In this document: positions 9,824 through 16,973 of the stretch, in pieces | How positions within the stretch are numbered: the stretch's first letter is position 1 | Layout: each line of letters begins with the position of its first letter | NCBI GenBank assembly: GCA_028565635.1 | Contig: JAOXYB010022280.1 | Coordinates: 1-16,973, forward strand | Origin: Phoronis ovalis | Taxonomy: Eukaryota > Phoronida > Phoronidae | Direction of reading: 5' to 3' | Length of the DNA stretch: 16,973 nucleotides | Notes under the pieces: generated by a model | What the model saw: the letters and a program-made list of their open reading frames with translations, nothing else | What the model was told of the DNA's origin: nothing | Databases searched by the model: none | Program-made: the position numbers and the translations under genes

Positions 9824-10070
9824 CAGCCGAAGTTCAACTAGCCTTCACACATGCGCAATAGCATACTATTCATTTTATGTGCTGTTGAATCTTTGATTAA
9901 GTTTATATCTAGATACGGTGGTCAAGGAATAGACAGAAGCAAAAATTTGGGTGGAATTCATTTATTTAATTAAGAAAGTAAGTGTTTTCGAACTTCGACT
10001 GGTTTGAGATATGAGGTGGCCAGGATCCTACGGACAAGCCGTAGTAGGGTCATCCATGCTTGTAGGACTA

Positions 10071-11358
10071 GTATCTTTCTGTCACCGTGACCTAGCTATC
10101 AGTTCTTATAAATTCAATAGGCGGCGTACAGTACCTGTGAAATTTCATGATGATCGGAATTGAAGAAGCCACTATCTCCCCCGGGCACTGTCTTATATAT
10201 AGGCTTAAATACCCCAGCCCAGGAGTACAGACTTCCACTTCCATTTACAGTCTGACATACATAAAATACATGCATTACATTAGTGAATTGCCGCCAGAGC
10301 GACTCACATTATTTTCTTGTGTTAAGGATGTGTAAGCAAGGGCGATAAAAATCCATGTGAAACGTTTCACTTTTACAAAATATAATGTTTTAGTAGATTT
10401 ATTAAAATATTAAGTGAAAGGCAACGAAAACAGTATACTAATTAACATTGCTGTGGTCTGCCATTTCATCTGTCTGACTTCAAGAGTAAATGTCCTTGAA
10501 GTATTTTCTCTTGAGCAAATATTAGCGGTCATAAGTCCTGATGTGCAGATTGGAAAAATAAAATAACGGCCAAGTCACTCTGAGTAAACCAACCTTTAGT
10601 ATCCGCACCCATTTCTGATATCTATGCTCCACGAAGCTTCTAGAAGTCGAGTTTCTGTACGGTTGAATGTTTTAATACCTTAAAAGGTATTAACTAAAGA
10701 AAAATACGATATTAAAAATTGTATTTAAAAAAAAAAATTTTATACTGTTAAGAGACATATAACCTTTAAGATAACTGTCATTAGGAAAAAAACTTGTTAA
10801 AAAAAGTTGACAAATTTTAATACCATATACCCTTGTAGAAATAGCACCATTTACTGGCGAGTGTGAGGGAGGGTTAGAAATTGCTGAATTTACTATTTTT
10901 TAAGTGAATGGTGATCTCTGGTGGGTATACACTACCCTCTGAAAATAGCACATACCATGGTAAAGTGTTTAATAAACATGATGCAGTGTCCCTTCACCTG
11001 CCGTGTATAAGACAGGACTGTATAATATTTATTTTTAAATATATATAATTAAAATTATATATTACCAGTGCTAGGAAATTTGAATAAGGAAAATTATCTG
11101 TATATAAGCCATATACAGTTCCTCTATATGACCTACCTGAATACACCACCTTTCATACTGTAACATCAAATAAACAGCCAGTATTCTATTGTCCTACTAT
11201 ATCATCATACTATTTCAGCATAGTATTAACTCCTTTGTCTTGAACACAACCTTGATCTCCAGAAGCTGTCTGATCAGGAATTGGTTAAAACATGAGACTA
11301 GGATCTGTCTTTAACTTGCCTGCTATATTTAACATATTAATTATGGTTCATTACTTTA
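10071..11358. other. 5' flank of the C7orf50-like gene
   Basis: No coding region is supported. A 10-bp inverted repeat with a 2-base spacer (TTAATACCTT / AAGGTATTAA) lies at 10672-10693. An A+T-rich hairpin (TATATAATT / AATTATATA) lies near 11040-11060. A promoter or 5' UTR exon for the gene at 11367 should lie here but cannot be fixed by eye. An ATTGG (inverted CCAAT) near 11281 is the only candidate box. The acceptor-like TTACTTTAG ending at 11359 would join such an exon to the coding exon. Confidence 0.4.
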
Positions 11359-11366
11359 GGTTCTTC

Positions 11367-13685
11367 ATGACAGACTCAACCCTATCAGAGACTGAAGATG
11401 TTTGTTTAAAAGCATCTCGTAAAATAAACTCAAAGAAAAGGAAATCTGATAAAGATTGTGAAGATGTACTAAATAATAAAGAGACTAAACATGTGGAACA
11501 ACCTGATGTTAAGAAAAAACCAATGGCCGACACATTGGACAAAAAACATGGAACAAAAAAAACACAGCCTATTCTTTTAAGCACAGGTGACAAAAAAGGC
11601 AGTCAAAAGAAAAAGGTTGAATTAGACAAAACTCCTGCAAGTAATGCGGAGTCCCTTCTTGTTTCAAACACACTGAATACATCTGACAGTGCTAATGGCA
11701 AAAAAAATCTTAAAAGGAAAAAACAGAAAACTATACAAGTTGAAGTAGATACTAGCAACCAGTCTGTTAAATTGGAAAACAAACAGGCAGAAGCAGCAGC
11801 ATTAGACTATTTGAGAAAATGGAAGAGTAATAAAGATGAGTGGAATTTTCAGAAAGTCAGACAAGTGTGGTTGCTAAGAAATATGTATGATGTAACCAAG
11901 GTATGTGTCGTTACAATATATATAAGCTTGGAATAGATAATCATTATTTGATGACTAAATAAAGCGTTTCCTTTTAATGTTATTTAAGGTTTAATTTGTA
12001 CATGTTCATCTAATTGTTGAATAGTGCTTGCTATTGTATTGTTGTTGTTCAGGCCATTAAAGGTATACATCTGAGCAGTCAAAAATAATCTTCTTCCCTA
12101 CACTACAAATGTTGCAACCAATTGGGTTTCAATACCTGCTGTTCAAACTCTCGTTAGCTTACATCACTATTACTTAAATTTTTCAGGTTTCTGATGAGGA
12201 CTTCCAAGTTCTTTTAGCATATCTAGATGGTTTGAAAGGACGTTCTCGAACACTTACCATAGAACAAGCTGAAAAGCTTGTGGACAGCAATGATGATCTA
12301 GCTGAAGAATTGGATAACAAAGGTATAGATACCGACTAATAAATCATACCTGTTAACTCTCCCAATGTAATCCTGTATTAAATGAAATACGGCAAATAAA
12401 ATTTAAACATCCATCTTATTGAAGTCACATGTAGTTAAAATTGAAAAGGAAGACCAATAAGGATGGAAAATAAAGTTTCTTCACTTTTATTAAAAACTGC
12501 ATTAAAAAGTATTTTTCTACTTTCAATTTCCAATATGTAATGTAATGTATTTATAGAGCCCTTTATCTTGCACATATAGTAAATCAAAGCGGATTTACAT
12601 AAACTACACAGGACTTTTTTACACAATTACCCAAGAACAATCTCAATTCCGTGCGGAGCATTCAGTGAGACTGCTGTATTCAGCGCACTACACTTAGCAA
12701 ACTTACAATTCAATAACACCCTAGCAGGCAAGGATTTATGCCTGAGTAAAAACAAACAATACAAAGGAGAGAAAGGACTAATTGATGGTCACTTACCGAC
12801 GTCAATAGCCGTTCTTTAACGTCCCCACTACCCACTTTTCAAAAAAAAAACATTACAACCTCGTTTCAAGCTATTTTAGAAAATTCAAATATACATTAAA
12901 AGCAGAAATACAATTCCTTTATGTGTTGTTTTCTGAACATGTACAAAATGTATAAAAAACATTTGTGTTTAATCATATTCTGGAACTGAACCCAACAAAA
13001 TTCAGATTTATTGGCACATTTCTAAATATGTGTTATCTAGACATGTATATGATCATTTTGAAACATTTTGCTTTGATTTGACAGGTTCTGTCGTAAATTT
13101 GCATATGAGAAGATTGCACTAACCTTGTTGTGTAATAAATATAATATTAGAAATGTCCTTTTCCGTACAATAATATGAACTTATTTCACAAACTGTCAAA
13201 TTGAAAAATCGCAATAAACTTTTGTAAATAAAACAATACAATACATTTGTAATGTCTAATGCCCATCACATCCTTAGGATTACATCATATTGTGGTTTGT
13301 AGCCCTGATTTGTATCTTGGCTGTGCAATTTCTGAAGTAGTTCTGTTTAGTGTTACATTATCTAAAGCAAGGTACCGGATAAAATAACTGTCAACCATTT
13401 GGATTGGCATTTGACCTACTTCTCAATGTCATCTTAAAATGTCACCTAGTCGAATATGCCCACTAACTTATGGTCTTTGTGAATCCAATTTGGAATCCAG
13501 TCAAAGCTTTGTCCTTCCTGAAATGGACGCAACGTGATGTGCGCCCTCAGGCATAAATATGGCTTGGAAGTAATCCAGTCATTGTTGTACCTAATCTGTA
13601 CTTTGTAATTAGGAACCTTTCTTTTTCAGATTCTGCAATGAAGCTTTCAAGAGCAAGAGAAATTATTCAACTTCTTGTGGAGTAG
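11367..13685 (+). CDS. C7orf50: C7orf50 homologue, WKF-domain protein (3 coding exons)
   Basis: Exons 11367-11900, 12187-12322 and 13630-13685 join to a 241-residue protein. Both introns are GT-AG: AAG|GTATGT to TTTCAG|GTT (phase 0), and AAAG|GTATAG to TTTCAG|AT (phase 1). Residues 1-140 are Lys/Ser/Asp-rich and probably disordered, with basic runs such as KKRK and KRKKQK suited to nuclear/nucleolar entry. The conserved domain starts near residue 142: ALDYLRKWK, WNFQKVRQVWLLRNMYD at its core, then DFQVLLAYLDGLKGR in exon 2 and the RAREIIQLL tail in exon 3. This matches vertebrate C7orf50 in order and motif. The family is nucleolar and RNA-associated, with no settled biochemical role. I start at ATG 11367 because an acceptor-like TTTAG lies just upstream. 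The 25 codons before it (from 11292) translate to a hydrophobic stretch unlike the family. Human C7orf50 is about 194 residues; the excess here is in the N-terminal tail. Confidence 0.9.
11901..12186 (+). other. Intron 1 of the C7orf50 homologue
   Basis: Begins GTATGTGTC and ends TTAAATTTTTCAG, with a T-rich tract before the acceptor. Length is 286 bases. Without splicing the frame stops after 12 codons at 11934-11936, so splicing is required for the conserved C-terminal half of the domain. Confidence 0.88.
12187..12322 (+). CDS. C7orf50: C7orf50 homologue, coding exon 2
   Basis: 136 bases encoding VSDEDFQVLLAYLDGLKGR and the helical segment ending in ELDNK. It is the direct continuation of the WKF domain from exon 1. 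In the human protein the equivalent segment follows HMYDSDK and reads VPDEHFSTLLAYLEGLQGR, so the exon boundary falls within the domain. Confidence 0.9.
12323..13629 (+). other. Intron 2 of the C7orf50 homologue
   Basis: 1307 bases from GTATAGATAC to CTTTTTCAG. It contains a possible retroposed fragment at about 12780-12851 and an inverted 13-mer (ATTTATGCCTGAG at 12734-12746 with its complement at 13546-13558). No gene is seen on either strand. Confidence 0.85.
12780..12851 (+). repeat. Possible SINE-like fragment with A-tail
   Basis: A locally GC-richer patch containing TTCTTTAACGTCCCC runs into an A-run (about 10-11 A, from 12841). It sits in an intron of A+T-rich DNA. The CGTTAAAGAA-type word (minus strand) is common at the ends of invertebrate SINEs in my general recollection. 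There is no A/B-box promoter or target duplication I can show. The minus strand also has a chance splice-donor match (G|GTAAGT) here. Confidence 0.25.
13630..13685 (+). CDS. C7orf50: C7orf50 homologue, terminal coding exon
   Basis: Encodes the split Asp codon plus SAMKLSRAREIIQLLVE and the stop TAG (13683-13685). It corresponds to the human C-terminal RAQRIRQVLQLLS segment, which supports the choice of acceptor after CTTTTTCAG. Confidence 0.88.
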
Positions 13686-14299
13686 TCTGCCTGCCTCGTG
13701 TCTGTCAAGAACCTAATCATAACATTTTTTTAAGTTTTACAAGCAAAGCTAACCCATAAAGCTTCTCAAAATATTTTTCATGCGTGTGAAACAACACAAC
13801 GGTCAAAACACACAACAAAAATTAGTTTTGTCATTAAATTTAATATACCACTGGTAGATAGTTTAGAAACGGCATATTCATACTTGTATAAAGTAGCGTC
13901 TGTTTAGGGAATGAATATCTCCTTCATAGTATATATTTTGTGGAATTTGTAATATCAATTCACTATGTACCTATTTTCAGTATAAAGCATTGTGTTTCCC
14001 ACATTGATCCTCACTATATTAGCATGCACTTGGTGGCAATGACAGTTAGAACCCAAATGTTCCTTCAGCTCGGCGTTTGGATTCATGACTAACAATGCTT
14101 CAAGAATAGTGTATTCGTATCGACAGTATTGGCCATCTCATCAGAAACAACACAACACAATAAGACTAGAGCTGGAATAAGAGTCTCTTTTTACAATGAT
14201 GAATGATAAATTCATTAATCTGTCAACTCATTACACTACTCTTGGAATTAAGATTAAAAGCATATTTGTGAAAAGTGTCTAACAAACTATTCATGCACT
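13686..14299. other. Shared 3' region of two convergent genes
   Basis: No coding sequence is seen. Contains the 3' UTRs of the C7orf50 homologue (plus) and the TMEM186 homologue (minus). No exact AATAAA appears on either strand in this interval. ATTAAA is found at 13833 and 14253 on plus, and at 13844-13839 on minus. Confidence 0.65.
13833..13844. terminator. Palindromic poly(A) signal, ATTAAA on both strands
   Basis: ATTAAATTTAAT is a perfect 12-bp palindrome: ATTAAA (13833-13838) on plus and ATTAAA (13844-13839) on minus. It is the first such hexamer after the plus-strand stop (148 bases on). It is also the first AATAAA/ATTAAA after the minus-strand TMEM186 stop (456 bases on). ATTAAA is the main natural variant of AATAAA. 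Use by both genes is inferred, not shown. Confidence 0.45.
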
Positions 14300-15178
14300 T
14301 TACAGCTGTTTGTCTTTCACTTTATTTTGTTCCACTCCATCTGAAAATTTGCTTGTGTGCAGAGAATAACTACCAAGTACTTCACTCATTGCTAAAGGGT
14401 CGATAACCAAGCCATGTCGAAGAAACAAATAATAAGTACCTCTAGGTTCACTATAGCGATGTAATTTTACATAAACCTCATTTTCATTTTCCGAAGCATC
14501 AGCTAGTGGCATTATATCAGTCATAGGAACATAAATGTTATTTCTTTTGCCCCAAAATGTTAGATGAGCAACTCTTATAGTGTCTTTTGTTGCATTAATA
14601 GCAATTAATCCAATACAGTGTGTGAAGAAGTAACTCATGACATACAACATAATTCCAGCAAACGAAGCTACTCCGACAGTAGTAAATAATCCTCCAATGC
14701 TAATTAGATTGATAAAATAGCAATAACCTACAATTGGTATCATAATAACAGTAGCTCCTGTTTGGAATAATTTTAGTCTTGAAAACAACCTCATACTAGT
14801 TATGTATGGGTTACGATAAATGGTGCGATAAGTTTGTGCATCTTCAAGATCTTTTAAATTTAATGTATTCTGAATAGATTCGCTCCTCGTGGACTTTGTT
14901 GTGTAATGTTTCTTTAAAATGTAAAAAGGAAATGAGTGTAAGTGAAGTATGTTATTAGATTTAAAAGACTGGATTGTTCCTGATTCTGGAATAACAGTTA
15001 ATCCTTGCAATAAAGTCACAGAGTGTTTATTATTCCTCTCATTGAAGCAAGCATACAGGTTGGTGTTGCTTTGTCTTGAGCATGATTCTTGTTTTTGATA
15101 TGTCCGCATCAGACTCATATAATTCTTGAGGCACTGAACTATGTTTCTGTGTAACCTTTGATGATGTATAGATAACAT
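14300..15178 (-). CDS. TMEM186: TMEM186 homologue, mitochondrial complex I assembly factor
   Basis: Single-exon frame of 292 residues with ATG at 15178-15176. The N-terminal 30 residues are basic with almost no acidic residues (MLSIHHQRLHRNIV), as expected of a mitochondrial presequence. The conserved region runs from about residue 119 (TIYRNPYI), through SRLKLFQTG (133-141), to two membrane spans near 140-160 and 164-187. It continues with HLTFWGKRNNIYVPMTDIMPL (205-225) and YYLFLRHGLVIDP (249-261). These match vertebrate TMEM186 in order, especially AHLTFWG and ASFA..LY.MSYF. TMEM186 is a two-pass inner-membrane protein of the MCIA complex that helps assemble the membrane arm of complex I. 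Human TMEM186 is about 213 residues. This one is longer mainly by about 75 poorly conserved residues at the N-terminus, so an internal start (Met21 or Met24) is possible. It converges on the C7orf50 homologue. Confidence 0.92.
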   Translation of the reverse strand: MLSIHHQRLHRNIVQCLKNYMSLMRTYQKQESCSRQSNTNLYACFNERNNKHSVTLLQGLTVIPESGTIQSFKSNNILHLHSFPFYILKKHYTTKSTRSESIQNTLNLKDLEDAQTYRTIYRNPYITSMRLFSRLKLFQTGATVIMIPIVGYCYFINLISIGGLFTTVGVASFAGIMLYVMSYFFTHCIGLIAINATKDTIRVAHLTFWGKRNNIYVPMTDIMPLADASENENEVYVKLHRYSEPRGTYYLFLRHGLVIDPLAMSEVLGSYSLHTSKFSDGVEQNKVKDKQL

Positions 15179-15326
15179 TGTTTTTAGTAAAATATGATTT
15201 TCAAAGTAAAACTCTATATGGTCCAGCGTGGAAACATCACCTTGAAAAATTTAAAAAATAGCAAGAAAATTATGATTCATATCATCTAGGATATATACTA
15301 CTCTAGAGTTTTATCTATCCTCCTGG
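15179..15326 (-). other. 5' flank / 5' UTR of the TMEM186 homologue
   Basis: The reading frame stays open upstream of the ATG for a few dozen codons, but the translation is not conserved. A T-rich stretch ending CAAG|GTGATG on the minus strand (about 15240) is a weak acceptor candidate for a 5' UTR intron. Confidence 0.3.
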
Positions 15327-15817
15327 TTCATGACGTTCTGCACTAGCTCTTGATAATCTGACTTGTGAGATGTGCTAACAGTCCTGGAATCTTATATATA
15401 GCCAATTACAGCGAAAGTGCTCAAACATTGAAATCTATGTAATTCCTACCAAATGAGTTCATACATCACTGTCCAGATATTCTCTCATTATCCAACTTCA
15501 ACTTCCACTACTCCCATCATCATTTGAAACTCATGAATGTAGTTTTTACCATGAAGTAAGGGTGTTTTACCCTAGGCCTCACACACCAACTAAGTTTTTT
15601 GGGAAGTACCCTACCCCTCTGAGTTCCAGTGCAGGAATTGCAAATGGTCATGAAGTTGGATAATCAGATAGTATCTGGACGGTGATATTTGAACTCATGT
15701 GGTAGTAATTACATAGATTTCCAAGTTTGAGCACTTTCAATTGGCTCTGTAAGATTCCATGACTCTTTGCACAGCTCACAAGTCAGATTATCAAGAGCTA
15801 GTGCAGAACGTCATGAA
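15327..15817. mobile_element. Fold-back element with ~170-bp inverted arms
   Basis: The left arm 15327-15500 and right arm 15651-15817 are inverted copies. The outermost 43 bases (TTCATGACGTTCTGCACTAG onward) are identical. Further in, the arms differ by scattered substitutions and short indels but remain clearly alignable to CCAACTTCA. The 150-bp centre is unrelated and non-coding, with a small GGGTGTTTTACCC hairpin. This is the layout of a long-TIR MITE or Foldback-type transposon. No convincing target duplication is seen: CCTGG occurs on both sides, but 8 bases away on the right. It lies 149 bases upstream of the TMEM186 ATG, where it could sit in a 5' UTR intron. Confidence 0.88.
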
Positions 15818-16020
15818 TGATGAAACCTGGAATATAAACCGGATCATACTGACATAGTCATAGTCTGACATAGTGCCCGATCATACACATGCACATTAAA
15901 TCTGGTTAATTATTACCAATTTTACAAGAAATTCGATTTTTCAGTAAAATTATTTTTGATCATACTATACACTAAATAACATTCACTAAGCTACTAGCAT
16001 TTTTCAATCCATAACATTAC
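15818..16020. other. Non-coding spacer
   Basis: A+T-rich sequence between the fold-back element and the promoter-like patch. A short tandem word (CATAGTCATAGTCTGACATAGTG) lies near 15853-15875. Nothing else is seen. Confidence 0.45.
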
Positions 16021-16042
16021 TTCAGGCCACAGGAACACGTAC

Positions 16043-16200
16043 CTGGTAAGAATCCGTAAGAAAACTGTTTTACTCTTGTAACTCTTGTACTTGCCAGTAT
16101 CGACCTTGACCTTGATAACTGTATTATTATTACTTCCCCTGTAACAAAATTTAACCAATCAACATGAACTTCAAGTCGGAGTGTCGATTTTGGCGCAAAA
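16043..16200. promoter_or_regulatory. Promoter-like patch: CCAAT box and E2F-type site
   Basis: Contains CCAAT on plus (16155-16159) and TTTGGCGC (16189-16196), an exact match to the E2F consensus TTTSSCGC, in a locally GC-richer region. On the minus strand a splice-donor match, CCAG|GTACGT, begins at 16042. On the plus strand a candidate first exon with donor CAG|GTAAGA follows at 16279-16318. Donors pointing outward on both sides are what a shared divergent promoter for TMEM186 and a neighbour would look like. This is inference. Confidence 0.35.
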
Positions 16201-16278
16201 TTCGACATCCCAGGGTGCGAAGGGATAAGCAATTCTCAATATTTTTTTTTATTATTATCAAACACTCAGGAGGTAAAC

Positions 16279-16318
16279 ATGTTAGGTTTAAAAGAGATGG
16301 AATCGACTACGAAAGCAG
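16279..16318 (+). CDS. Candidate first coding exon of a rightward gene (partial)
   Basis: ATG at 16279 has A at -3 and opens MLGLKEMESTTKA plus one base of a Gly codon, ending at a strong donor CAG|GTAAGA (16319). It lies about 80 bases after an E2F-type site. No domain can be read from 13 residues, the product is unknown, and any further exons would lie beyond 16973. It could equally be a chance donor near a chance ATG. Confidence 0.3.
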
Positions 16319-16770
16319 GTAAGAATACAATAAATGTCAGCAAAACTTTTTTGTTCTTTTGAGTCGACTGAATTAGACTACTGAAACCGTGAAACGTTTT
16401 GTTGTCAGACTCAGACTACCAAAACTAAAAGTATGCATGCCTCATATTAAGACGTTTTCTGTATTGATTAAGTTCTACTCTTACGTCTAGTCAAAGCAGT
16501 CTTCTATTTCTTGCCATGCCGAATAAGTGAATAAAGGTTCCCTGGAATGCTTATTTCAAAATATTTATTTTGTTGAAATTTTGGAATATTAAAAAACAAA
16601 AAATGTATCTCATAGGGTCCCTTGCAGAATCACAAGTCGACACGATAAAGCCAGGGTCCTGGTCACTGTCATAGCCTTTAAATACAATCGTAGGAATGAT
16701 AATCAAAAAGTGTGAAAGACATGATACAATACGATACATAAAAGATAATAAGTACACTGTTGATCTCCAA
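16319..16770. other. Non-coding, possibly intronic
   Basis: If the exon ending at 16318 is real, this is intron. The minus-strand open stretch at 16551-16784 has no recognisable domain. It lies just downstream of the retrotransposon fragment and may be its decayed 3' end. No poly(A) tail of that element is identified with confidence. Confidence 0.35.
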
Positions 16771-16973
16771 TTAATAGTATGCATAATTCGTGTTTTCTGA
16801 ATTTACTAATTTGACTGACAGAAATTTGTTTACCCTTAGTTTGTACGTCTGCTTCCAGTCTCTTCCAGTGATTTCATTTGGTCCTATATGACTTCCATTG
16901 TTCAAGTTGTTGATAAATCTAACCATCTTATTTTGGGTTCGTTGTAATTTGATTTTCAAGTTTTTGCTAATAT
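16771..16973 (-). pseudogene. Non-LTR retrotransposon (RT C-terminal) remnant, 5' end off window
   Basis: The minus-strand frame, open from the window edge, reads SKNLKIKLQRTQNKMVRFI, then NNGSHIGPNEI and DWKQTYKLRVNKF before a stop near 16773. The LQR.QNK..RFI word followed by SHIG...E and a W about ten residues later is the standard motif just after the reverse transcriptase domain of CR1/jockey-like LINEs in invertebrates. After this point the family resemblance fades and the frame ends early, so it is a decayed copy. There is no start codon of its own in the window. Confidence 0.7.

Larger units (their letters stand above)
9714..10043. mobile_element. Non-autonomous TIR element (MITE-like)
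   Basis: Bases 9714-9740 continuing at 9824-9835 match the reverse complement of 9993-10043 as a terminal inverted repeat of roughly 46 bp with two substitutions. The left arm begins TACGGCTTGTCC and runs on to ACATCTCAAAC, CAGCCGAAGTTC. The right arm, read in reverse complement, has the same order with 14 extra bases after CTTGTCC. The internal 150 bp have no coding potential. Past the right arm, a further stretch to 10070 ends TAGGACTA, which may be the true outer terminus. No transposase is present, so the superfamily is unknown. The left arm is interrupted by a second element at 9741-9814. Confidence 0.75.

Noticed and set aside
12191-12210. CTGATGAG hammerhead-like word
   Set aside because: It lies in coding exon 2 of the C7orf50 homologue and lacks the rest of the ribozyme core.
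16017-16232. 71-codon minus-strand frame
   Set aside because: It overlaps the promoter-like patch, lacks an ATG at its start and has no recognisable family. I read it as chance coding within GC-richer regulatory DNA, though an exon cannot be fully excluded.
1-16973. tRNA, rRNA, CRISPR array or operon structure
   Set aside because: No cloverleaf with a recognisable T-loop, no rRNA segment and no spacer-repeat array was seen. The introns and element types indicate eukaryotic nuclear DNA.

Overview
This is a nuclear, intron-containing, A+T-rich stretch of an animal genome. It has spliced genes with GT-AG introns, ATTAAA-type poly(A) candidates, fold-back and terminal-inverted-repeat elements, and the C-terminal fragment of a non-LTR retrotransposon. 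The three recognisable proteins and the repeat style suit an invertebrate, perhaps a mollusc or another lophotrochozoan. The phylum is inferred from general impression and is not proved by the sequence.

Layout: a nine-copy minisatellite of 27-34 bp units opens the window (77-345), followed by about 3.6 kb with no supportable gene. A complete, intronless seven-transmembrane peptide receptor of the galanin/allatostatin-A receptor type lies on the minus strand (3973-5214). From about 5.2 to 11.3 kb there is no convincing gene. That interval holds three copies of a 21-bp repeat, a decayed repeat cluster carrying TGACCT/AGGTCA boxes, a G-tract cluster, and a nested mobile-element structure at 9714-10070. 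In that structure a perfect 74-bp palindrome, flanked by an exact 9-bp duplication, sits inside one terminal inverted repeat of another element.

The right third is gene-dense. A three-exon homologue of human C7orf50 (WKF-domain protein, plus strand, 11367-13685) converges on a single-exon homologue of TMEM186 (mitochondrial complex I assembly factor, minus strand, 14300-15178). The two 3' ends face each other across a 12-bp palindrome that reads ATTAAA on both strands. Upstream of TMEM186 lies a 490-bp fold-back element (15327-15817). Beyond it is a promoter-like patch (CCAAT box, E2F-type site) with a possible short first coding exon of another plus-strand gene (16279-16318). The window ends in a retrotransposon remnant on the minus strand.

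The three genes do not form a known pathway: one is a plasma-membrane neuropeptide-type receptor, one probably a nucleolar basic protein, and one a mitochondrial inner-membrane protein. The most unusual feature is the palindromic insertion. Its pre-insertion site is preserved in the opposite arm of the same host element, and its own sequence resembles the outer end of that host.
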